DNA of 64,000 nucleotides from Sphingomonas sp. Leaf32 (GTDB taxonomy: Bacteria; Pseudomonadota; Alphaproteobacteria; Sphingomonadales; Sphingomonadaceae): assembly GCF_001421765.1 (NCBI RefSeq), contig NZ_LMLA01000001.1, positions 1 to 64,000 on the forward strand, written 5' to 3'. The position numbers and the translations under genes are program-made. Position 1 is the stretch's first letter. Each line of letters begins with the position of its first letter. The notes beneath the pieces were generated by a model. That model had not been told where the DNA came from. It was given only the letters and a program-made list of their open reading frames with translations, and did no database searches. Below are positions 49,596 to 56,881 of this stretch, one piece after another.

Positions 49596-50003
49596 CTATG
49601 CCCGTCCGTCGCGCGTGGCCTCGGCCGCTTCCTCCGCCGCAACCGGTTCGGCCGCCGGGCGGATCATCAGGAAGCTGCCCGACCAGACGCCCGGAATGTC
49701 CCACCGCCCGCTGATCTCGCAACCGTCGTCGCTCAGCACGCCGGCATAGACGACCATGTCGCCATAGCCCTCGCTGCCGCTATCGTCGTAGAATTTGCTG
49801 AAGCGCACCTTGGCGCCGTCGCGATGCCCGTCGATCGCGGCGGCGATCAGCGCGCCGGGCGGGACCGAATACAGGTCCGGTTCGTGGATCGTCCCCACCA
49901 GCGACCCGCCCAGATCGGCGATGTCCGCCTCGAACGCGGTCGGCGGGTTGGTGTGCGGATAGTTGAAGATCCCACTCCACTTGCCGCTCAGGTCGCGGCT
50001 CAC
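49596..50003 (-). CDS. Conserved hypothetical protein, 135 aa
   Basis: It starts [20 protein letters not shown] with an ATGA overlap to the Trm112-type gene. It is beta-rich ([45 protein letters not shown]), with paired G-x-W-x-G motifs like a lipocalin or small beta-barrel. The last 20 residues are Ala/Glu-rich. No known catalytic site. Function unknown. Confidence 0.65.
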   Translation of the reverse strand: MSRDLSGKWSGIFNYPHTNPPTAFEADIADLGGSLVGTIHEPDLYSVPPGALIAAAIDGHRDGAKVRFSKFYDDSGSEGYGDMVVYAGVLSDDGCEISGRWDIPGVWSGSFLMIRPAAEPVAAEEAAEATRDGRA

Positions 50004-50197
50004 AACGGCCGCGCCGCTTCGATCAGCAGCACCGGCACGCCATCGCGGATCGGAAAGGCGAGACCGGCGGCGTCGGAGATCAATTCATCCGCCGCCGCAT
50101 CATGCGTCAGCGGGGTACGCGTCACCGGGCAGACCAGGATCGACAACAGCCACGGATCGATCGCGTGGCCCCCGGTCTTCCCCTGTTCCAGCGTCAT
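50000..50197 (-). CDS. Trm112-family small protein
   Basis: 65 residues with the family core [17 protein letters not shown], then a small sheet ending in [19 protein letters not shown]. Bacterial Trm112-like proteins (YcaR type) activate or stabilise partner methyltransferases. Only one of the usual zinc cysteines (CPVT) is present, common in bacterial members. ATGA overlaps at both ends. Confidence 0.88.
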   Translation of the reverse strand: MTLEQGKTGGHAIDPWLLSILVCPVTRTPLTHDAAADELISDAAGLAFPIRDGVPVLLIEAARPL

Positions 50198-50811
50198 TGC
50201 AGCGTCGCCTCTTCGTCATCGCCATGCCTGCCGAAGAATTGCATGAGCTGCACGATCAGTTCCGCGCGGGCGGACAGGGCGTCGACTTCCAGCAGCGCCT
50301 GTTTCGCCGCCACGTCGAACGGCGCGATCTGCGCGATGCCGTTGACCAGGCTTTCGTCGTCCAGCCGCCCGACCGATTCCCAGTCGACGGCATAGCCGAG
50401 CCGGTCGGCGAAGCGGCGCGATTCGAGTTCCAGCGACGCCCGCTCGGCGAGCGCCAGCGTCGTATCGCCGATCATCGGCAGCGTCTCCGCCTCGACCTGC
50501 CGGAACGCGGTGGTCACATCGAGTTCGCGCACCACGCGGAACCGATGCAGCCCCCGCAGCACGATGTCGTAGCGGCCATCGGCATGGGCCTCGACATCGA
50601 CGATCTGCCCGATACAGCCGACATCGAACAGCGGCGGCCGGTCGCTCTCGTCGCCCGCCGGGCGCGGCTGGATCATGCCGATGCGCCGATCCCGCGCCAG
50701 CGCGTCGGACACCATCGCCCGATAGCGCGGCTCGAAGATGTGCAGCGGCAGATGCATGTTCGGAAACAGCAGCGCCCCCGCCAGCGGGAAGACGGAGACG
50801 CGCCCGCTCAT
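50194..50811 (-). CDS. LON N-terminal (substrate-binding) domain protein
   Basis: 205 residues starting [20 protein letters not shown]. The pattern [22 protein letters not shown] is the start of the LON N-terminal domain. No ATPase or protease domain follows, so this is the stand-alone form that may act as adaptor. It overlaps the thioredoxin gene by ATGA. Confidence 0.88.
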   Translation of the reverse strand: MSGRVSVFPLAGALLFPNMHLPLHIFEPRYRAMVSDALARDRRIGMIQPRPAGDESDRPPLFDVGCIGQIVDVEAHADGRYDIVLRGLHRFRVVRELDVTTAFRQVEAETLPMIGDTTLALAERASLELESRRFADRLGYAVDWESVGRLDDESLVNGIAQIAPFDVAAKQALLEVDALSARAELIVQLMQFFGRHGDDEEATLQ

Positions 50812-51716
50812 CCGAACAGGATCGCGGACAGCTTGCGCCGCTGCTGCGACACCCACGGGTCTTCGAGGCCCACCGCCTCGAAGACCTTCAACAGTTGCTG
50901 GCGCGCGGCATCGTCGTTCCACGTCCGGTCGGCCGCGACGATCTTCAGCAGCGATTCGGCGGCACCGTCGCGGTCGCCCGCCGCCATCTGCCCCCCGGCA
51001 AGGCGGAAGCGCGCGTCGTGGTCGTCCGGATTGGCCTCCACCTCGGCCTTCAGGCCGGCAAGGTCGTCCACCGGCTGCGCATCGCGGGCCAGCGCAAGGG
51101 CGGCGCGGACCTGTTCGATGCCGGGCTGTTTCGCCGCATCCTCGGACAGCGCATCGAGCGCGGCCTGCGTCGCGTCATGGTCGCCCAGCGCCATCAGCGC
51201 GCGGACGCGCCCCGCAGCGACCGTCGCGTCGTCCGGCACCATCTCGGCGATCTGGTCGAAGATCGACAGCGCACGCGCGGCATCGCCCTCGGCCAGCGCC
51301 TCCTCGCCCATCGCGACCAGCGGTTCGATGTCCGGCCCCGCCGCCTCGCCCGGCTGCACCGGCAACTGGCGCAGCAGCTGGTCGAGCATCTGCTTCAGTT
51401 GGCTTTCGGTGCGCGCGCTGGTCAGGTCGGCGACCAATTGCCCCTGGAACATCGCATAGACGGTCGGGATCGACCGGATCTGGAATTGCGAGGCGATGAA
51501 CTGGTTCTTGTCGGTGTCGATCTTAGCCAGCACCACACCCTTGTCGGCATAGGCCTCCGCGACCTTTTCGAGGATCGGGGTCAGCGCCTTGCACGGCCCG
51601 CACCATTCCGCCCAGAAATCGATGATGACCAGTTGCGTCATCGACGGTTCGACGACGTCGCGGCGGAACGCCTCCACGGCGTCCTTTTCCGGGGCGGTCA
51701 GTCCTAGCGTGGCCAA
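50808..51716 (-). CDS. cnoX: Thioredoxin-TPR protein (CnoX/YbbN chaperedoxin-like)
   Basis: 302 residues. The thioredoxin domain has IDFWAEWCGPCKALTPILEK and the cis-Pro in IRSIPTVYAM. The rest (about 135-300) is made of TPR-like helical pairs (GEEALAEGDAARALSIFDQI, LAGGQMAAGDRDGAAESLL). CnoX-type proteins hold and redox-protect clients for chaperonin. The CGPC form suggests reductase activity, unlike the SQHC site of E. coli CnoX. Start: a TTG at 51716, 8 bases after AAGGA. Confidence 0.9.
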   Translation of the reverse strand: MATLGLTAPEKDAVEAFRRDVVEPSMTQLVIIDFWAEWCGPCKALTPILEKVAEAYADKGVVLAKIDTDKNQFIASQFQIRSIPTVYAMFQGQLVADLTSARTESQLKQMLDQLLRQLPVQPGEAAGPDIEPLVAMGEEALAEGDAARALSIFDQIAEMVPDDATVAAGRVRALMALGDHDATQAALDALSEDAAKQPGIEQVRAALALARDAQPVDDLAGLKAEVEANPDDHDARFRLAGGQMAAGDRDGAAESLLKIVAADRTWNDDAARQQLLKVFEAVGLEDPWVSQQRRKLSAILFG

Positions 51717-51862
51717 GCGTCGATTCCTTATCCTGTGACAGCCGCCCCTATGTGGGCATCCCAAGCAAAACAGAAAAGAGTTCATTTAGGGGTTGCGCAC
51801 CCCAAAACCCCCGGCTAATAGCCCGCCTCACCCCAGCCGGCTCGCCGGTTCGGAACGCCAGA

Positions 51863-51937
51863 GCGGGCGTAGCTCAGGGGTAGAGCACAACCTTGCCAAG
51901 GTTGGGGTCGAGGGTTCGAATCCCTTCGCCCGCTCCA
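51863..51937 (+). tRNA. tRNA-Gly (anticodon GCC)
   Basis: GCGGGCGTAGCTCAGGGG opens the gene. The anticodon arm is CAACC-TTGCCAA-GGTTG, giving GCC. The T arm has TTCGAAT. The acceptor strand CGCCCGC is followed by T and encoded CCA. The structure is complete. Confidence 0.98.
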
Positions 51938-51945
51938 GTCGCTGC

Positions 51946-51971
51946 CGCTGATTAGCGGCCGCTAATCAGCG
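51946..51971. other. 26-base perfect palindrome after tRNA-Gly
   Basis: CGCTGATTAGCGG and its exact inverse meet at a GCGGCCGC centre, 8 bases downstream of the tRNA CCA. It could act as a processing or termination hairpin, although no T run follows. It could also be a relic of an integration site. Confidence 0.5.
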
Positions 51972-52184
51972 ATATAGTCAGCGACTTTGGCCGGCGCCGC
52001 TTGCGGCGACCGACGGCATGTCTTTGCCATGCCGCGACCTCCCTTCGACGGTGCTTCCTGCTCCGCCCTGCCGAACGACGCAGATGGGTCGAATCTTTCT
52101 GCGCGATCCGATCTTTCCCGTTCGCAAGATATGCCAGCCATCGATGCAATGGCCCGATCAGAGTCTGCTCCATCTTTCTGAAAA

Positions 52185-52267
52185 CGTCGCGCCAGCGCAG
52201 GCTGGGGCCTCGACCGGCTCCTGCCCCGCGCTACGATAAGGAAATCCCAGCCTTCGCTGGGATGACG
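52185..52267. repeat. Palindromic repeat (CCAGC..GGCTGG type), copy 3
   Basis: Arm CGTCGCGCCAGCGCAGGCTG G, shared centre CGACCGGCTCCTGCCCCGCG and inverted arm ending GCTGGGATGACG. It is part of the 625-base gene-free stretch 51972-52596 after tRNA-Gly, where two repeats are the only structure I see. Confidence 0.8.
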
Positions 52268-52325
52268 TTCGGTTCAAACAGGGTGGGGCAAACTCCTAGG
52301 ACCGATCGACATTCACCGGTCTATC

Positions 52326-52432
52326 GTCACCCCGGACCTGTTCCGGGGTCTACGGCGCGGCAATCGGTGCGGCGTGAGCCTCTATCGACCACGATAGCGG
52401 CTCGGTGGACCCCGGAACAAGTCCGGGGTGAC
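52326..52432. repeat. Palindromic repeat (GTCACCCCGGACTTG type), copy 3
   Basis: Arms GTCACCCCGGACCTGTTCCG and GGAACAAGTCCGGGGTGAC with a variable centre. It lies downstream of the chemoreceptor gene end. Confidence 0.85.
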
Positions 52433-52596
52433 GGAGAGGCTGGAGGCAGCGATCAGGAACGACACCAGAAGTAGCTGAATGTCGATCGGTCCTAAGATAC
52501 ACGAAACGAACAGCATCGGCGCTGCGCCGATGACCGCGTGCGTCACCCGAAAAAAGGACGCGCCAACTCGGAGTCGCGCGTCCCGGTCGACACGGA

Positions 52597-54003
52597 TCAG
52601 AATTCCGACCAGTCGTCCTCGCCGATCGCCAGCGCGGCATTGCCGTGCGACAGGCGCTGCGGGAGGGCGCGGGGTGCCGGGCGTACCGGCAGGCGCCGGA
52701 CCGTGTCGCGCTGGTCGCGGACCGCGATTCCGCCCAGACGGAAACGGGCGATCTCGCCCGACAGCGCATCGGCTTCAGACGCCAGGCTGCGGGCGGCGGC
52801 GCTGCTTTCCTCGACCATCGCCGCGTTGCGTTGGGTCACCCCGTCCATCTCGCCGATGGCGGTGTTGACCTGCGACAGCCCCTGCGACTGCTGATCCGCC
52901 GATCCCGAGATATCGGCGACCAGCGCGCTGATCTCTCCGAAACGGCCGATGATCCGTTCGAGCGACCGCCCGGTTTCGCTGACCAGGGCAACGCCGGTAT
53001 CGACCGTCTCGACGGAGGCGGTGATGCGCTGCTTCACGTCCTTGGCCGCCTCGGCCGAGCGTTGCGCGAGCGCGCGGACTTCGGAAGCGACCACGGCAAA
53101 GCCCTTGCCCGCATCGCCCGCGCGTGCCGCCTCGACGCCGGCATTGAGGGCGAGGAGGTTGGTCTGGAACGCGATGCCGTCGATCACCGCGATGATGTCG
53201 GAGATTTCGGCGGAGGTGCGCTCGATCCGCGCCATCGCGTCGACCGCGCGGCGGACGACGTCGCCCGATTCGATCGCCTCGCCCCGCGCCGTGCCGACAA
53301 TCTGGTCGGCGCGCGACGCGCTGTCGGCGGTTTCGCGCATCGACGCGGTGATCTGCTCCATCGCGGCGGCGGTCTGTTCGAGGCTGGCGGCCTGCTGCTC
53401 GGTCCGCTGCGACAGGTCGTCGGACGCCGTGCTGATCTCGCCCGCGCCCTTGTGGATGCCACCGGCGACGGTCGACACCGACAGCATCGTCGCGCGCAGC
53501 GATGCGACGGCGGCGTTGAAATCGTCGCGCAGCGACAGGAACGGCGCCTGCAACTCGACATCGATCCGCGCGGTCAGGTCGCCGGCGGCGAGCTTGCCCA
53601 GCCCCTCGCCCATGATCGCCACCATCTGCCGCTGGGTATCGCGTTCCAGCGCCGCCAGCGCGCTTTCGCGGAACGTCGCCATCGCCTTGGTGATGCGGCC
53701 GACGCAGTCGCGGTTGCCGGTATAGGCGACCGGACTTTCGAGATCGCCCGCCGCCAGCGCCTCCATCCGCACGACCGTCGTGACATAGGGCGTGCAGATC
53801 AGCCGCGACGCGCTCAGCGTGACGGCGACGATCGCCGCCACTCCCGCCAGCGCGCCGCCGACGACGATGCCCGGCCCGACCGGCGCACCCAGCGCCGCGA
53901 CCGTCGCCAGTGCCGCCATCCCCCCGGACAGCAGCAGATAGACCAGCGCCAGCACCCGGAATTTGACCCGGATCGGCGCGTTGCGCGAAAACCATGCGAT
54001 CAT
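52597..54003 (-). CDS. Membrane chemoreceptor without a periplasmic sensor domain
   Basis: 468 residues. Two hydrophobic helices near the N-terminus (FRVLALVYLLLSGGMAALAT, GIVVGGALAGVAAIVAVTL) are separated by only a short turn. A HAMP-like region (about 75-130) precedes the signalling domain with [20 protein letters not shown] and KGFAVVASEVRALAQRSAEA. With no external domain it probably senses membrane or cytoplasmic state. A C-terminal extension ends with DDWSEF, reminiscent of receptor tethers. The ATG at 54003 follows AAGGG. Confidence 0.88.
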   Translation of the reverse strand: MIAWFSRNAPIRVKFRVLALVYLLLSGGMAALATVAALGAPVGPGIVVGGALAGVAAIVAVTLSASRLICTPYVTTVVRMEALAAGDLESPVAYTGNRDCVGRITKAMATFRESALAALERDTQRQMVAIMGEGLGKLAAGDLTARIDVELQAPFLSLRDDFNAAVASLRATMLSVSTVAGGIHKGAGEISTASDDLSQRTEQQAASLEQTAAAMEQITASMRETADSASRADQIVGTARGEAIESGDVVRRAVDAMARIERTSAEISDIIAVIDGIAFQTNLLALNAGVEAARAGDAGKGFAVVASEVRALAQRSAEAAKDVKQRITASVETVDTGVALVSETGRSLERIIGRFGEISALVADISGSADQQSQGLSQVNTAIGEMDGVTQRNAAMVEESSAAARSLASEADALSGEIARFRLGGIAVRDQRDTVRRLPVRPAPRALPQRLSHGNAALAIGEDDWSEF

Positions 54004-54035
54004 CTGAACCCTTCCCCCCTCGAACCTCTGCCGCA

Positions 54036-56366
54036 TCATGCCCGAAGTGCCTGCACCGGCGCGGTCACGCAGTGCGCCGGCCCGGCGGCCGGGCGCCCGA
54101 ACAGATAGCCTTGCGCCAGCGCGCAGCCCTCGGCCTGCACCATCGCCCGCTGCACCTCGTTCTCGACCCCTTCGGCGACGACGGGCAGGTTCAATCCCTT
54201 GCCCAAGCCGGCAATGGCACGGACGATCGATCGCGCCGCCTCGTCCTCGTGCATCGCCGATACGAAGCTCTTGTCGATCTTGATCTTGTCGAACGGAAAA
54301 TGGCGCAGGTTGCTGAGCGACGAATAGCCGGTGCCGAAATCGTCCATCGCGATGCGCACGCCCAGCGTCCGGATCTCGCGCAGGATCGCCAGCGACACCT
54401 CGCGGTCGCGCAACAAGGCGGTTTCGGTAATCTCCAGCTCCAGCCGCTCGGGCGCCAGCCCGCTGTCCGCCAACGCGTCGCGCACCAGCATCGGCAGCGT
54501 CGCCACGCGCAACTGCACCGGGGATACGTTCACCGCCAGCGTCAGCGGTTCGGGCCAGTTGCTGGCGTCGCGGCACGCCTGGCGCAGGACCCATTCGCCG
54601 ATCGCCATGATCGTCCCCGCCTCTTCGGCGACCGGGATGAAGAGCGTCGGCGACACCTGTCCGCGTTCGGGATGGTCCCAGCGCAACAGCGCCTCGTAGC
54701 CGACGACATGATCGTCGTCGGTCGACACCAGCGGCTGATAGACCAGTTGCAGTTCGCCCCGACAGACCGCGTGACGCAGATCATGTTCGAGGCTGCGGCG
54801 GTCGCGCGCCTGCCGGTCCATCGTCTCGTCGAAGAACGACGCGGTGCCGCGTCCGTCCTGCTTGGCACGGTACAGCGCGACATCGGCATTGTGGCGCAGC
54901 GTTTCGGGATCGCACCCGTCGCGGGGGTAGGTGACGACGCCCAGGCTGCACCCGACCGCCATGGGATCGCGCGCGGAGTCCATCTCCTCGGCGAAGCGCG
55001 TCAGGATATGCGCCGCCAGGCGACGGGCGTCGTCGGACGATGCGATGTCGCGTTGCAGAACCACGAATTCGTCGCCGCCGACCCGCGCGACCAGATCCTG
55101 CGCGCGGACGCAATCGTCGAGGATGCGCGCGACCCGGATCAGGATCGCATCGCCGGCGCCATGGCCGAACAGGTCGTTGACCGCCTTGAACCGGTCGAGA
55201 TCGACCGCGATCAGTGCAAAGGGCGCGGCGGAGCGCACCGCTTCGTTGAGCGCGATGTCGAACGCGGCGCGATTGACCAAGGCGGTCAGCGGATCGTGCG
55301 ACGCCAGATGTTCGATCGCGCGCTGGGCACGGGCGGTTTCGGTCAGGTCGCGGAGTGCAATGACGGTCGCGTCGCGGCCGCGATATTCGATCGCGCGCGC
55401 GGTCAGTTCGACCAGCTGGTCCTCGACCACGCTGTCGCGGATGCGGGCGCGGGTGGCGCTGCCGCGATGGGGGCGCAGATGGTCACGCGCCGCCGTTTCG
55501 AACCATGCGGCGGTCGCCGTACCGACCAGCGCGGCGCGATCGACCCCCAGCAGCGCGCACGCCTGTTCATTGGCGTCGAGGATGCGGTCGTCGCTGGTAA
55601 TCAACAGCCCTTCGGACGTCGCATCGGCCAGGCCCCGCAGGTCGGTCAGGAACCGGTCGACCACCGATGCCGCCGCCGTCAGGGCGATCAGCAGCAGGGC
55701 CGCCCCGACGATCCACAACAGCAGCCACTGCGATCGCGCGCCTGCACCGGCGACGATCGTCCCGCCATGGTCGGCCATCGCCGATGCCATCGCGACGAAG
55801 TGGATCAGGACCGTCGCCAGCACCATGCCCATCGCCGGCAGCACCATGCGCTGCCGCCCGTCCGCCCGCAGGAACACGGCGAATGCGCCCGACAGGAGCA
55901 GCCAGCCGACCAGCACCGCCACCACGATCGGCGCGCGATCGACGCGGTGGGCCATCGAATTGGCGATCGCGGCCATGCCCGTGAAGTGCATCCCGACGAT
56001 GCCCAGCGTCGCGATGCCGCCGCACAGCAGCACCTGCACCATGCCCCGGGCGCGCCGCAGCAACAGGAAGGCGATACCGAACGCTGCGACCGCGATCGTC
56101 GCCGAAAATCCCGTCAGCAACTGATCGAACTGCAACGCGACCGGGCTGCGATAGGCGATCATCGAAATGAAGTGCGTCGACCACACCCCGCCCCCGGCGG
56201 TGACCGCCGCCGAGCCGAGCCACAGCCGCCGCCGTTCGACCACGCATTCGAACGACCGCTGCAACTGCGCAAAGGTCGACAACGCGCTGACGATACACAG
56301 CGACAGCGCCAGCAGGACCACCGGCAGGTCATGGCGCGCGACGACGGTTTCAAACAGATACGACAT
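54036..56366 (-). CDS. MHYT-PAS-GGDEF-EAL cyclic-di-GMP enzyme
   Basis: 776 residues. Residues 1-240 form a seven-helix MHYT sensor with His/Met motifs (WSTHFISMIAY, IVGMHFTGMAAIANSM, LIHFVAMASAMA). A PAS-like segment follows (about 250-340, LLITSDDRILDANEQACALL). The GGDEF domain has an intact RVGGDEFVVL. The EAL domain has YEALLRWDHPERG and MDDFGTGYSSLSNLRHFPFD. Both catalytic sets look intact, so it could make and degrade c-di-GMP. It lies 32 bases before the chemoreceptor gene, in one likely operon. Confidence 0.93.
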   Translation of the reverse strand: MSYLFETVVARHDLPVVLLALSLCIVSALSTFAQLQRSFECVVERRRLWLGSAAVTAGGGVWSTHFISMIAYRSPVALQFDQLLTGFSATIAVAAFGIAFLLLRRARGMVQVLLCGGIATLGIVGMHFTGMAAIANSMAHRVDRAPIVVAVLVGWLLLSGAFAVFLRADGRQRMVLPAMGMVLATVLIHFVAMASAMADHGGTIVAGAGARSQWLLLWIVGAALLLIALTAAASVVDRFLTDLRGLADATSEGLLITSDDRILDANEQACALLGVDRAALVGTATAAWFETAARDHLRPHRGSATRARIRDSVVEDQLVELTARAIEYRGRDATVIALRDLTETARAQRAIEHLASHDPLTALVNRAAFDIALNEAVRSAAPFALIAVDLDRFKAVNDLFGHGAGDAILIRVARILDDCVRAQDLVARVGGDEFVVLQRDIASSDDARRLAAHILTRFAEEMDSARDPMAVGCSLGVVTYPRDGCDPETLRHNADVALYRAKQDGRGTASFFDETMDRQARDRRSLEHDLRHAVCRGELQLVYQPLVSTDDDHVVGYEALLRWDHPERGQVSPTLFIPVAEEAGTIMAIGEWVLRQACRDASNWPEPLTLAVNVSPVQLRVATLPMLVRDALADSGLAPERLELEITETALLRDREVSLAILREIRTLGVRIAMDDFGTGYSSLSNLRHFPFDKIKIDKSFVSAMHEDEAARSIVRAIAGLGKGLNLPVVAEGVENEVQRAMVQAEGCALAQGYLFGRPAAGPAHCVTAPVQALRA

Positions 56367-56638
56367 TCAGCCAGAACCCCCCTCCGGCGCTACGTTCACG
56401 CCACAGAATGGAAGGGGCCGATTAAATATCGGTGCACCGTAAAACATGCCAAATACCGGAATAATCCGGATTTTTATGGCGATTGGCCATGCCTCGTTGC
56501 GGAATTTACGCAACTTCCAAGACGCTGCCTGTCGGGGTTTGCAGTATCCGAAATACGTATTCTTTATGCGACCAATGTCAGGGCCGATCATCATTCAGGC
56601 AATTCGAGGGCGATCGCCGGGTAACCTGCAATCCCTTC

Positions 56639-56745
56639 GTCACCCCGGATGTGTTCCGGGGTTCACTTCGCCGCTTACCTTGTCCCAGGAAGCGCCGGCC
56701 GCACCGATCGCCGCACCGTGGACCCCGGACTTGTTCCGGGGTGAC
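56639..56745. repeat. Palindromic repeat (GTCACCCCGGACTTG type), copy 4
   Basis: Arms GTCACCCCGGATGTGTTCCG and CGGACTTGTTCCGGGGTGAC. It lies in the 515-base gene-free stretch 56367-56881 upstream of the GGDEF-EAL gene. The proximal part (56400-56580) is AT-richer and probably carries that gene's promoter. Confidence 0.8.
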
Positions 56746-56821
56746 GATAGGCCGATGGACGTCGATCCGTCCTGGTCGATAGCGACGGCAATCTCGCCGC
56801 TATCGACTGTTCCGCCCGAAA

Positions 56822-56870
56822 ACGTCGCCCCAGCGAAGGCTGGGGCCTCGACCGGCTCCTGCCCCCGCCA
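56822..56870. repeat. Single-arm relative of the CCAGC..GGCTGG repeat
   Basis: ACGTCGCCCCAGCGAAGGCT GGGG and the centre CGACCGGCTCCTGCCCC match the left arm and centre of the copy at 52185-52267. The right arm is missing, and the S9 peptidase gene ends 12 bases away. It looks like a truncated repeat. Confidence 0.65.
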
Positions 56871-56881
56871 ATGATCGGACG

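Noticed and set aside
52001..52474. Open frames in the gap after tRNA-Gly
   Set aside because: They run through two palindromic repeats, have repeat-derived peptide sequence and lack ribosome sites. The same holds for frames at 22047-22389 and 56446-56874.
53994..56624. An 876-codon open frame on the + strand opposite the GGDEF-EAL gene
   Set aside because: It is longer than the real gene, but its translation is Arg/Ala/Asp-rich with no domains, while the minus strand encodes intact MHYT, GGDEF and EAL motifs. It is a codon-bias shadow of GC-rich DNA.
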